A stretch of DNA of 57,299 bases from Acanthaster planci (Eukaryota > Echinodermata > Asteroidea > Valvatida > Acanthasteridae): the NCBI RefSeq assembly GCF_001949145.1, contig NW_019091581.1, positions 245,465 to 302,763 of the forward strand. The letters run 5' to 3'. Positions within the stretch are counted from its first letter, which is position 1, and every line of letters begins with the position of its first letter. Under the pieces are notes generated by a model. It had not been told where the DNA came from. It was given only the letters and a program-made list of their open reading frames with translations, and ran no database searches. The translations under genes were made by a program, and so were the position numbers. Positions 36,541 to 47,923 of the stretch are shown piece after piece.

Positions 36541-37559
36541 CTTAAGTAACTTCTCTGCTAGGTGCACAACTATTTTTCATTCACAGACACTCATGCTTTA
36601 CATGAAGTTACACACAGACATGCAGTCGACACCATCAGTGTATCGCACGGCACACACACTGTATTACGGTCCAAATGGATTTATATCTTTATGTTAGTTG
36701 CAGAAATAGGCCCTATATATAATGCTAAATATAAGTTAGCAAAGGCTATCGATATGACTGTATGGTGCTGGGGGCCTTCTATACCATGAATAAGTAAGCT
36801 TCTTGAATGACTGATTTGAGAGCTACAGTACACTGTCCCTTCAAATGAAGATTACGATTACAACCTTGGAAGTACATGTACATGCTTACTCTTTGAAATC
36901 CTTCAGTCGCCAAAGGAAATTCTTTCGTTTGGAAAATCAGGCATTTGGAATATCATTTCATTCATCTGGAAAGTATCATACAATTAATCTGTTTTGCAAA
37001 ATTGGACATGGATTGTGATTGTTGAAATTGTATTTGAAATTGTTGAATAACAGAGGAAGAGTTAAAACTGAGGTTTAACCGAAACTAAAGTGGTTAAATG
37101 TGAATTTTAAGATAAATACACAAAGAAAAATGATACAAATAATAAAAATTCTACGTAACCATCAAAATATAAATTAAACTGAAAAAAAAGAAATAAAACT
37201 AAAATAGAAGGGATATGTAAAATGAACTGAAATTGAAGCTGTATGTAAAAATGAAGAAGACACATTGAAAACATTATATACCGTAGTGTAACGTAAGGAG
37301 CAGTTCACTTTAACTGAAATTTGCTAATCTCAACAGAAAATGCCATGCCTACCACGTCAAATCTAAAAGTTGTTCACCGTATTGTACTTCTAAATTTTTT
37401 TTTTGGAGAGCGTTTCTTACCGTGTTTGATGTTGTAATTTAATGTCACAAGTGCTTTTTCTGTGTCTATCAAGTCAAGTTTGATCTACATGTATCAGTTT
37501 TTGAAGAATGTCCAAAGTGTACATTCTCAAAACTGTACATTCTTTTTCACTGTACATTC
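36541..37559. other. AT-rich non-coding stretch
   Basis: No gene recognised. From about 37020 to 37270 the + strand is strongly A-rich (AAAATAAA-like) low-complexity sequence. Confidence 0.4.
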
Positions 37560-37563
37560 TTAA

Positions 37564-37746
37564 CCACTTGCTGCCTGGGAACCCCGTTTCGAGCACACTT
37601 AGGAGTCAATGAAGGTAACCAGTCAGTTCAGAGTAGCCACCAAACAGTCATTCGTGTGGGTGTAAATGAAATGATCTTGAAAATCTTGAAAAGCTCCCAT
37701 ACAGTATGTGTGCACTGCATTAATAAAAGCACCCGGCAGCAAGTGA
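37564..37746 (+). mobile_element. TTAA-flanked MITE, family P copy 3 (internally deleted)
   Basis: TTAA at 37560-37563 and 37747-37750 bounds 183 bp. The ends are CCACTTGCTGCCTGGG and, as complement, TCACTTGCTGCCGGG. The interior string CATTCGTGTGGGTGTAAATG also occurs near 2501 in copy 1, and a CTTGAAAATCT-like block follows in both. It is therefore a shortened derivative of the 2064-2628 family, in the same orientation as that copy. Confidence 0.72.
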
Positions 37747-37750
37747 TTAA

Positions 37751-39608
37751 GAATAATCGGCACTTTACTGAACAGGGCGACGTGATGGGGGGGGGTTTAA
37801 TTAGTGATTCATATATTGTCAAAGTGCAACAGTAAAAGCCAGTGAGTAATCCTTTCTAAAAGATGTTTTTAATGAAGAAAATTTTGGGCTCCCAATTTGT
37901 ACAGGGAATTAAAAAACCGGACGTTGTTTTTCCAAAAATGACCTCACTGCAACGGTGACTCTAGCTGTCCAGAAAAACATGGACAATAGGCACGCATACA
38001 AGACTACTGCATGGCTCACCCAGGCTACAGTTTCACATGCATGCATCACATTCTATTTGTTTTCATCCAACCATGGAGGAAGACAGGGGATGGGAGTTAC
38101 TAATCTCACAATTCCAACTGTTACTCGTATGCGCTGGTGGCAAGGTCAAAAGACCAACACTTCAAAACACTTGTACCTTTGTACTCTCCATCACAGTTGA
38201 CACATACCGTGTGAACGATTTCACGATTTCCTATACTGCAGTATCATGAACGTGATTCAGTCAGCATGATTCATACTGTACCATTACACTCAAAACAACA
38301 ACCACTGGCCGAGTCCGGCAGTGACAATTGCAAAAATCAGGAACTTCTGTCAACCAAAGTCGCAGGCTACACTCCACATCCTCTGATCAAAGATCAGCGG
38401 CAAAAATAGAAGCTGAACCTCATTTTTCAGCTGGTCAACATGCTGCACTAGACTATGTGCGTATATACAGTACAGTATACACTTACATGTAAAGCATAAA
38501 TGAGCCCTAACCCCTACAGGTGGAAAATCCTACAGTGTATGGACACTGGAGGAATGAGGAGTTGAGGACTGTGGACTTTAAGGGCTTGGATAAACAACGC
38601 ATTTTATAACTAATGGAAATTAACAGATAAACAGTGCTCACCAGAAGATGTACCAACCGCTTTAGCACTGTTTATCTTCAATTTACAAGTCTCATTTCCA
38701 GTGCTATGCACTCTTACTTGTTTCTAGCCTGTTTGAATCCCATTTTCATGGAAATCAATGGGAGCATGGATTTGTGTGAGAAATTTGTCTGAAAAATACA
38801 TTGTAGTTTGAAAAAATGCTCCCGCAAAAACTTATGAAATACTAAAAATATCCAGGCAGATGTGCAAATCTGGTCAAGTGTTTGGTGGTTATGCAAACCT
38901 AAACAGGCAAAAAATAAGGGAATAAATATGTGTGTGGTCAGTCCAAGCACATATATATTTTCATTCAAACCTGTACATACATGTATGTACCGTCTTTAGT
39001 CAGAGAATCAAAAGATATATTTCCAACGATTTTGTTCTAGAGTGTACTTTCATTTTCCAAAATAGAAAATACCCCCATCAATTTTATGGTGTATTCCTTG
39101 CAAAAGTTGTCCAGAAGAATCCGTGGATTTGACACACATATGGTGCATTCTGCGAGCTGCGTTGTACGCAGACTCTTGACCAATAAAGACAGATTAAACT
39201 GTCTTGAATCCAGGTGCCAGAGTTTTTTTTTTACTCAGCGGGCATTATCAAATGTTAATACATGGACACGTTGCGCATTGTTGCATAGGGAAACTGTCTG
39301 AGGTACTGTACTTATGAATTCATTTTAACTGTGTCCAGTTATAAAACACAGTTTTTCACTCAGTTGCTGATGTGCACTCCTTGACTGTGGTCAAACTTTG
39401 ACCCACTGAGTGGGGCTAAGGCAGTCATTAGTTTTACTGTTTAGGATACATGTACCGGTACACGTATCTTTAAGGTTACTTGTTTGTTACCTTCACAGTA
39501 CAGTGCGCCACCAACAAGTTGTCATGGAAAGGCCATTTTTCACAATGCATTATGGGAAATAGTGTCCAGATTCTAGTCACTGGCTGCGCTCAGAAGATTC
39601 TTTTTAAG
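37751..39608. other. Non-coding stretch, nothing recognised
   Basis: No conserved coding segment, RNA or clear repeat was seen here, apart from a GTACATACATGTATGTAC palindrome near 38971. Confidence 0.35.
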
Positions 39609-39725
39609 CGTAACGTCCGTAATGGTAAATAGTCACCAGGTCCCTTCTAATGTGAAAACCAATCAGACTTGACAAAAGGTGGCAAAATTAGAGACCTGGT
39701 GACTATGCCATTATGGACATTATCC
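39609..39725. repeat. Small inverted-repeat element
   Basis: CCGTAATGG and TAGTCACCAGGTC (39617-39642) are repeated as complement in GACCTGGTGACTA and CCATTATGG (39692-39717). Arms are about 30 bases with a few mismatches, around a loop of about 45. It may be a MITE, but no target duplication was identified. Confidence 0.5.
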
Positions 39726-39861
39726 ATTTCAAGAAGCAGTTCTAATGAATCCTTTCTTCTTTTTCTTACACGGAATGTCCAACTCTATAAAAAATCTCCC
39801 TCTTAGAAGTTGTAAACTGACATATGCCGTCTGCAAAATGGGCTTCCAGAGCTATGGCTAT

Positions 39862-40736
39862 GCTCAGCACAATCTTTGAAAATTTCAAATTTGTGCAACT
39901 TGCGCAATTTTCCTTGAGCAATTTTTATTACATTGCGCATATTTTAAATCTGCGCAGACAACACTGAGCACAATCTTTGAATGTCCGCAATTTTTGCGCC
40001 TTAAACTACTGTGTGATTTTTAAAGGGAGTCATGATGGTTGGCGTTCAACCGGGTCTGGCCGCAGCCGGCAGCACAGGGATTCCCATTCCCAGCTTCGAA
40101 GGCAAGCGTCCAGCCATCTGGCACCAGTCAAGCTTGGAAACTGTTGCCTTGGGGTGAAGGCTAGGATTCCAGTACAAACTACCTATAGTAGTTTTGGGGG
40201 TCATTTCAAATTCCTTATTTTCCCTGATTGTTATTATCTGGGATCCTCCTTTTCATTTTATTGCAGATATACATTGAGTATTTCTAATAAAATCATGTAC
40301 GGCTATAAAAATTTTCTGAATTAAATGTCAACAGGGAAATTTGATAGTTATCATAGGGAATTTCTTTCAGAGGGAAGAATGTCGACAGGGGAATTTAATT
40401 GCTCCCGGCCATATTCATCAAAATGCTCGAATGGCAAAATTTCTCACGGCTGGCCATCATGACCCATGGTGTACCATGCCCCAGCCCCATAAGTACACAT
40501 ACCATGCTGTACACGCAGCTCACACACGTCACGCACGAAACAGACCTGCTAAAATCATGCAAATATGTAGTTGATGTCAGTCTCTTACGTACTGACACGC
40601 CTGTTGCCTGTGGTTCATGTATCCACGCAATTTTATCGCTGTGTGCAATTCTTATGGCAATTTTTGTGGTTGCACAAAATTCAAAAATTGCGCACGCAAA
40701 TTCCAAATTTGCGCACTTTCAAAGATTGTGCTCAAC
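39862..40736 (+). mobile_element. Inverted-repeat element, family Q copy 1
   Basis: The left end has AGCACAATCTTTGAAA, and the right end carries its complement in CTTTCAAAGATTGTGCT. Both subterminal regions are packed with TTGCGCA and GCAATTTT strings. Blocks GTTGATGTCAGTCTCT, TTTATCGCTGTGTGCAAT, AACTGTTGCCTTGGG and AATTAAATGTCAACA are shared, in the same order or nearly so, with 41472-42605. About 875 bp, without a recognisable protein. Confidence 0.6.
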
Positions 40737-41233
40737 AGCTACATCTCTTCTTCTCGGCATGTCTCCATGGACTTGTACATGTACATTTCCAACAGAAGGA
40801 ATATCTTAACCTATCTGTACCACAGCTCTTCACAACAAATTCGGATGTGGCCATATGCTCAAACATGACTCAAATGCAAATCATGAGAAGGGGGCCATGC
40901 TTTTGTTGACCATAAACTTGAAAAAAAAATGGCCTCACCATGGCAACCTCTTGGTGGAATAGTGTGTTATGAATCATCCCTATATTTAACCTCTTAAAGT
41001 GAGCCTGTGTCTTTATTAAGATTCCTAAGTTGTCAATCTCTATTTATAGGACCCTGACTACTACATGTAGAATGTAACATGCATACATGTATATACCAGA
41101 GTACTGTACATGTATTCATGTCTTCAACTGAAAAATATTCATAAAAATTTCACATTTTTCTTGCAACATCCTCCTAAAATTATTCATTTGCATATTACTT
41201 AGGTACATGTAGTCTTCCTGCCTAAGTTAGGTA

Positions 41234-41296
41234 ACATGTACATGTACACTGTACCAGTACATGTACATGTACACTGTACCAGTACATGTACATGTA
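41234..41296 (+). repeat. 25-bp tandem repeat built from ACATGTAC
   Basis: Two full units at 41234-41258 and 41259-41283 (ACATGTACATGTACACTGTA then CCAGT) are identical and followed by a partial third. The identity of the units suggests recent duplication. Confidence 0.85.
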
Positions 41297-41471
41297 TGTA
41301 TGCATTGACGTTGTATCATTAATCGAAGTGGAAGATGTGGGCCTACATGAAGTGCTAGCGGAAGCAAATTTATGCAAATACTTCATGTTCTTACTAATTT
41401 TTGAACGGTTTACAGTTCAAGAAAGGCCAATTCTCCATTTTCTCTGACATCTCTGAGGTTACAATACTATT

Positions 41472-42605
41472 GCTCAGAGGTATCTTTGAAAGTGTGCAAC
41501 TTGCACAATTTTATATTTGAAATTTTTGTCAGCGCAGATAGCGCAATCCTTGACCGTGTGCAATTTTTGTGCCTCAAACTGCAATTTTTAAAGGAAGCCA
41601 TGATGGTGAACATTTGACTGGGTAGGGATGCTGGAATATAAAGCTGGAAGTCTCCAGTTGTCTCAATTATTGGGAGAGTCACCTATCAAGCTGGTAAACT
41701 ATTGCCTTGGGTAAAGGCTAGAATTCCAGTACGTACGACAAAGCATACTGAAAATTTTTGGAATTTTCTACAAACTTGTAGTTAATCCTTAATTCTCATA
41801 GTATCATTTGTTTCATCTGGTATGCTACTTTTAATATTGCAGATTTTTTTCAATTAATGGCTTTATAGATTTTTCAGAAGGAAGTATAAACTCGGCCAGA
41901 ATTAAATGTCAACATGGGAATTTAATAGCTCCCACAAGGCACTATGCATCAAAAAGATCAAAACTTATGGGCAAAATTTCCTCTGGCATGTCGAGGCAGG
42001 CGTATACAGTACCTAAAAATATGGCGCCCGGCGACAGTGCCCTATAAGTGCAAAACTTTATCATGCAGCACAAATCATGCACGAATACCGACCCAACAAA
42101 CTGATCTGATCAGAGGCCATGATACACATAACTGCAGTGGCACCACACTCACACACACTTGACGCGCACGTACATTTGGCATATCCAACCATGCCAACAC
42201 CCCATTCAAATGCACATGTAGCACCTGTCTACCTCCAGAACTGTGGGGTCTGACGTCTGCCCCATTCCCACAAACGTGGACGTCAGACCCCACAGTTCTG
42301 GGGGGTAGCACCCATTCACAAGCATTGTGCCATCGAAGCAATGGATGGCTTCTAAGTTCTAATCGTAATCCTGTTTGTCGAATAATGTACATGTACACCT
42401 GACACTTAAATTAAATTTGTGCAAAACATATAGTTGATGTCAGTCTCTGTCAATGTCTGTATTATTTTGCCTGCGATTCATATGCAATCCAATTTTTATC
42501 GCTGTGTGCAATTTTGGGGGCAATATCTGTGGTTACCCAAAATTTACAAATCTGAAATTGCATCAACAAATTTTAATTTGCGCACTTTCAAAGATTATGC
42601 TGAAC
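41472..42605 (+). mobile_element. Inverted-repeat element, family Q copy 2
   Basis: The ends GCTCAGAGGTATCTTTGAAA and, as complement, GTTCAGCATAATCTTTGAAA form terminal inverted repeats. ACTATT lies on both sides (41466-41471, 42606-42611) as a possible target duplication. It is related along its length to 39862-40736, but carries an extra piece around 42170-42420 that contains the hairpin at 42229-42307. No transposase recognised. Confidence 0.6.
42229..42307. repeat. ACGTC hairpin, copy 1
   Basis: CCAGAACTGTGGGGTCTGAC then GTC (42235-42257) is perfectly complementary to 42279-42301, with a 21-base loop. Nearby TAGCACC occurs on both sides (42219, 42306), possibly a direct duplication. A second, less perfect copy lies at 54853-54928. 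Confidence 0.85.
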
Positions 42606-43375
42606 ACTATTAAAAAGTATTAATCATGTTAATAAGAGATGTGTCCTATACGCAGCTGCAGTGCGCTCGACTCGACACTTGTCCAGTTTGTAAAATAAAA
42701 CGTTCCTATGAAAACTGCCCCGTGCAGAAAAGCCTCACAATTCAGTAAATTTTTGCCAGTTTTTACAGCGCAGAATGGAGCTGAAATAGTAAACCATTCA
42801 GTTGGCTGCATGATCTGCTTCTGACTTACCTTTCGATACATTATTCAGAGCTAAAATGAAAAGCTGAACGTCAAATCATCCTATTCACCAGCTGACACAT
42901 GAACATTTTGAATGAACATAGACTGCACACACTTGGGTTTAACGTTTGCATCCGATCGTGTATCACACTGCCAGCGCGGACTCGACGTACATGTACATGT
43001 ATGTACTGTGCAATCATGCGTGCCTAGCATCTGCGTACGATGTCCACAACCGTTCACTTCCGTATCAACTTCTCGCGCAAACGCGAATACGATTATCAAC
43101 ACAGCTCACTGCAGAATAGTTGAGCCAAATTCGGATAAAAAAATGCCTAAATTTTCAACAAGATACAAAAAAGGGTTACCTCTTAGAGAAACTTGTTTTT
43201 GTCACTTACAACTAGGTACATTTCCTTGATACGATAACGGGATTTTGCGAGAAAAGTGCCGGAGGAGTGTAGTTGTCAGGGCGTGCATTCACTGGTTGGC
43301 TTCACGCCAGACTTGATCTTGCGGCAATTGATTTGAAGGAAACCAGTGAAGAATCTGATTCAGGTTTTCTACATC

Positions 43376-46300
43376 ATGGCGGCCACCAGGAGATTAGGGA
43401 AGGTAAAGTTTCGCTTGTTTTCTTCTCTTTTGTTGCTATTTTCACCAAAATTTAATGAGTTGTGTGACAGAAAAAAATGCCAAGGTCGCAAATAGTTAAC
43501 TGCGCTATTTTTTCACAATTCGCTTATCCTTTGTTTGTGATCTTTGCATCGGTGGACATGGTGGAAATGTTTCATTCAGCAACCAAATTCCGTGTTCATC
43601 ATCATGATGTATGTCCGCTCTGCACAGGCCTACTCGAATGCCGTTGGCAGCACCTCTGGCTCTGTCCAGTGACTGTACAATGCATACATCATATACATCA
43701 TTATGATTTTTAAAGCAGTTTAAAAGTAAGAAAAGTTAATGATGTTTGTTTCCAACTGGCTACCTTCACGCATCCCAAAAAGGCACTTGACTTAATAACT
43801 CAGTGTAACTCCTAGCCCCGCTACTACTAGTACTACTAGTGTGGCACGGACTCTCACTCCTGCTCCATCCGTAACCCCTTCACGCCGGGATGCATAAAGA
43901 CACGCCGTAAAAATTGAGATCCTCAGCCCGCTTTTCACCTATTATTCTCGGCCCACGCTCAAGCGAACACTGAAAGAAGGCAGACCCTGGCTTTTGTGTA
44001 TATGGTAATTGGTCTTTGTGTGTAGCCCAGAAATGAAAAGACAGAATTTACATCATACATTTTTCACACAGAGATGATCCTTAGCCCCTCCGCTTTCTTA
44101 GTGCCATTTCTTACCTGTTCCATGTCAAGAATCTAAACTGCTGCCAAAGTTTTGGAAGAGCCCATTGGCAAATGCAGTATCTTATCGCTCAGTCCGTGTA
44201 TTAGATATGTCTTGACATGGAACAGCTGTCGAGACGATGAGGGGTCAAGTGACGTAATTTTTCAACGATCGTATTGTAAAGATGGTGACTGTGAGAGCGA
44301 CTCAGTGAGATTGAATGAGTGACGGCAAAAAGACTGGAAAATACCAGAACAACCTGAGTAAAATCATTCAATAAATGGCGCTAAGAAAACGGAGAGGCTA
44401 ACATGGCTAAGGATCATCTCTGTGTGCAAAAGAAATTGTGCCCACGATGATAAGTAGGTGTGCCGAAAATTTTCAGTACGCTGATACGAAATTGCAAATT
44501 TTTCTGCTTGCCCAGTTAGCGCAGAATGGGGATCGTAAGTGCGGAATTCTGCCTTAAGCAGCGCCATGACATTGGGCCCTGATCCAGTAATATCCCATTA
44601 TTTGCATACAGATGAACATTACATGTATGTTCTGCGGTCATGATTTCAATATTTGTCTTCTCTTCTTTCTAATTCTACAGGAATTAAAGGATATAAGAGA
44701 TTCAGAGCAAAGGATTTTCAGAGATATAAAAGTAGATGATTCAAACATCTTAAACTGGCAGGGCCTAATAGTTCCCGTAAGTACATGATTTTAGTTCAGT
44801 TTTCTCTTTTCACAAAATAAAGTTCACCAAAAGACCCAACTACACCAAATGTTCCCTGGTAAAATGGCACCTTGATAAGTGGGCTGCCCCAGGATTCATT
44901 CTTATACAATAACATTAGAGGTAGGGCTGTGCCGAATAACCAAACATTCGATTGATTGTCGAATATTCAAATATTACTTTTCGAATTTGAATATTCGAAT
45001 GCAAAATTCATGCAAAGGAAGGGAAAGCTTTCTTATATGTTTTATATGAGATAAATTTCACTATTGAGGCTTGTTTCAAGCAGATTCAAATGAAAAGCAT
45101 AAAGTGTTTTTATAGCTTTCAAACACCAATTCCCAGAGGTTACGTTGCAAACAGTGTTATAGCTACGTCGGCTGGCACCAGTCGGGGATCTCCATCACAG
45201 CATTCTACCGTCCGGCACTGAGCTTGAAACAGCCCACCAACTAGCACAAAACTCTTTAAAAATCCCAGGAAAAAAACATTAATCCCTATGAAAATTTCAT
45301 ATTTTTACCTGGAAGAATTAAAAAAATTGAATGCTTATTCGATTTGGAAAGACACATCGAAAAACCGATCTGGAGTTCCCTTAAGCAGGCCCCTGGGCCC
45401 CCCGGCCTTGACCCGTGAGATCCCGGTCGCTCCAGCTCCATTTGCCTGCACTAAAATATGGCTGTCTATAACACTGGTTGTAAACCCTGGTTGTTCTGGT
45501 CCTCAAGAAAAATCTTTAGAAGGATACTTTCTGAAGGATTTGGGACCTCTTGGCCTGAACTCCATTAAGCTGCTTAGAGCTCAGTATCCCATGATTGTTG
45601 AAGTGAAAAGTGTGTGATGCCTGTACGTCACCACTCGGAGTTGGAGTTGGTTTGTCTGAGGAATGCTCCTAGCAAAACCAGCTAGTGGTTTAGCCCCCAT
45701 ATTCTTCAAAGGTATATTTCCTCCGAACTTTTCCTGAGTCCTGAAAATCTCCACCGTGCAGGAGCCTGAGGGCACACTCTGTACTTTTTAAAGTGGAAAG
45801 ATTCATGGGCTGTTAAACCCAACTATGCTGAATCCAACAAGATGCTGCCTAAGTTTGATGGTATAAAAGTTCTCTCTTCATCAATCTTGCACAGTCCTCC
45901 ATATTCTGTTGGATGTTGGAGGATCTAAATCTTGGAAGGTTAGGTTCAGTGTATGCACTCCTGTGCCGAATAGAGTTGTATCTGTTGTGTCAGATCCGCG
46001 GATCTACCTAGAAGGATGTTACACTTCAACAGGGTCTTCCAGCATAGTGGGTGATTTGGGGCAGTTCAGGAGGTATCCTGGGTAACCAGAAAAAAAAGTT
46101 GTGTTTGATAATGGTACATGTGCCTGCCAACATCTGGGTTTTCTAGGGGGGCATATTGCTGCTCTCAAACTGAATTGACATAAAAAGATATCCTCTACCC
46201 ATTACCAGTCAACTAGTGGTGATGATCATTGTGCAACCCTAAAGTAAACTAGTAACTAAAGATTAACGAAGACAAACATTTAGAAAAGTTACAGCTTCTG

Positions 46301-47824
46301 TTATAATGAATTAAAAGTAACCCCGTGCTCTTATTATAGATAATTATATCTTACTATATTATCTTATCTTAGTAGATTTATACTTTTATTTGCTTTTCCC
46401 CTTACCAGGAAAACCCACCCTACAACAAGGGGGCCTTCAAGATAGAAATCATCTTTCCGGCAGAGTATCCCTTCAAGCCCCCCAAGATCACGTTTAAGAC
46501 CAAAATCTATCATCCGAACGTGGACGAAAAGGGTCAGATCTGCTTGCCCATCATTAGTCCGGAGAACTGGAAGCCAGCAACCAAGACAGATCAAGGTTGG
46601 TGTCCGAGCCTCAGGTCGTGGAAGCCACTGAGCAGACTTGTAAGCAAGTCCATCACAAGACCCTGCAAGTCGGTCACAAGGCAGTCACAAGTCATTCAGT
46701 CACAAAATCAAGTCCCAAGGCTTTCAGATGAACTGTGACAAAAGTGTCCCTTTGTCACATTTCATCCTGCAGCTTTTGGCTGGACTTGTGGAAGGGCTTG
46801 TGACTGGAGTTGGGGAAGGGTTTGTGATGGGATGTGTGACTAGACTTCTGACTGGACTTGTGGAAGGACTTGTGACTGGACTTGTGGAAGGACTGGTGAC
46901 CGTGCGTGTGAATGCACTTGTGAATTGACTTGTGATTAGTCTTTTGAAAGGGCTGTGATTGGACTGGTGACTGTTCTTTTGAAAAGAACTGAGACATGTG
47001 ACAGATTCTGTGAAAAGAATTGTGACTAGACTTGTTGCTTGCTGGGTTTTTCGTGACTGGACCTGCGCACAAGCAACATGCATCACGTGCGTCTGTTGCC
47101 TGGTTAATTTTTTTGTACGAAGCAAAAAAGTTGGTCAAAAAGCAAGTGTTTGTTTTCCTATTGGGTCATGAAATTTTACAGGTAAAGTTAACATGCAGTA
47201 ACTCCAGGTCTATGTACCTTGAGGTTTTGCGAGAGTTTTGGGTGACGTCTCAGTAAATGCATGAGTTACCATGTGTTTAATTTTGCAATCTTCCGCAAGA
47301 TGTCACGATGTATACAAAGTGTACTTTGTACAGTAATGTTACACTCCTGATTTTATTTCATGCAGTAACTTGAGATTTACCTCAAGATTTTTTTTACCTT
47401 TTTCAGGGTTTTTTTGGTACCTCTGAGTATAACCTCCATGTTCCTTCTGTTTCATTTGCACTCTCCTCTCAGGCTATTGATCTTTTGGCTTGTTTTATGC
47501 AATAACTTGAGATTTACCTTGAAGTTTTCAAGGTTCTACAGGTTTTTGGGGATACCTAAGGTAAAACCTTAAGTTACAGCCAGCTAGAGATTGAACTCAT
47601 CCCTATTAAATGGTTTTTGAATACATACTTTGTACAGGGATGCTGTGCTTTTATTCAATTCTTTCCCAGTAATCCAAGCACTAGTGGCACTCGTCCACGA
47701 TCCCGAACCAGAGCACCCGCTGCGGGGCGACCTAGCTGAAGAATACACAAAAGACAGGAAGAAATTCCTCAAGAATGCTGAAGATCACACAAAGAAATAC
47801 TCGGAGAAGCGTCCGTCGTCATAG
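43376..47824 (+). CDS. UBE2L3: UBE2L3 (UbcH7), ubiquitin-conjugating enzyme E2, 4 coding exons
   Basis: Coding exons 43376-43402, 44681-44776, 46409-46595 and 47670-47824 join in frame to 465 bases, 154 residues plus TAG, exactly the length of vertebrate UBE2L3. All introns are GT-AG. The start MAATRRLGK closely matches the vertebrate N-terminus, and the ATG has A at -3 and G at +4. The E2 fold is complete: the HPN motif at 76-78, catalytic C86 in GQICLP, and F63 in the loop that contacts HECT and RBR ligases. P88 and H119 are both present; in human UbcH7 these explain why the charged enzyme reacts with cysteine rather than lysine. It therefore should serve HECT and RBR (parkin/HHARI-type) ligases. 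The family acts in the cytosol and nucleus. Introns hold several repeats, but the exons are intact. Confidence 0.97.
43812..44540. repeat. Foldback repeat, family R copy 1 (UBE2L3 intron 1)
   Basis: Arms at 44065-44112 and 44378-44427 (ACACAGAGATGATCCTTAGC versus its complement) and at 44115-44134 versus 44211-44226 (TTCCATGTCAAG) form a large imperfect hairpin with a deletion in the left arm. The right half (about 44205-44500) matches 54125-54410 in direct orientation. The left edge CACTAGTGTGGCAC near 43844 matches the complement of the right edge of that copy. A TTAACCCC-like MITE end (AACCCCTTCACGCCGGG) is embedded near 43874. Confidence 0.6.
44926..45010 (+). mobile_element. Possible hAT-type transposon end
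   Basis: TAGGGCTGTGCCGAATAACC followed by repeated TTCGAATATTC strings resembles termini common in animal hAT elements. I could not find the matching right end or an 8-bp duplication, so it may be a solo fragment. Located in UBE2L3 intron 2. Confidence 0.35.
46600..47040. repeat. CACAAGTC/GACTTGTG foldback repeat (UBE2L3 intron 3)
   Basis: The left part repeats CACAAG and AAGTC strings. The right part repeats GGACTTGTGGAAGG and CTTGTGACTGGA in several tandem units, the complement of the left part. The central TGAACTGTGACAAAAG and CTTTTGGCTGGACTTGTG blocks match the hAT-like MITE at 10145-10345, so this is a larger or expanded relative. It starts almost at the exon 3 donor (46596). Confidence 0.6.
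47188..47580 (+). repeat. Diverged tandem duplication in UBE2L3 intron 3
   Basis: TGCAGTAACT near 47193 and 47364, and TGCAATAACTTGAGATTTAC near 47499, each precede a CTTGAGGTTTT-like or CTCAAGATTTT-like segment. This gives about three degenerate units of 130-170 bases. Confidence 0.45.
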
Positions 47825-47917
47825 ATCACGGCTAGACAAATGGCTGTTTGGAGGTTCCGCTTCGGTGTGGAATGGCATGGGAAAAGTACATTATGTAAAA
47901 AAAGAACAAAAACGAAA

Positions 47918-47923
47918 AATAAA
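47918..47923 (+). terminator. Candidate proximal polyadenylation signal of UBE2L3
   Basis: AATAAA in an A-rich tract about 95 bases after the stop. The second candidate at 48350-48355 is less A-rich in context and may be the main site. Confidence 0.35.

Noticed and set aside
45288-45617. 109-residue + strand frame in UBE2L3 intron 2
   Set aside because: No family features recognised; it could be a transposon remnant, but nothing supports coding.
46724-47138. Two - strand frames with [10 protein letters not shown]- or [11 protein letters not shown]-like repeats
   Set aside because: They are translations of the GACTTGTG tandem repeat in two frames, inside UBE2L3 intron 3.
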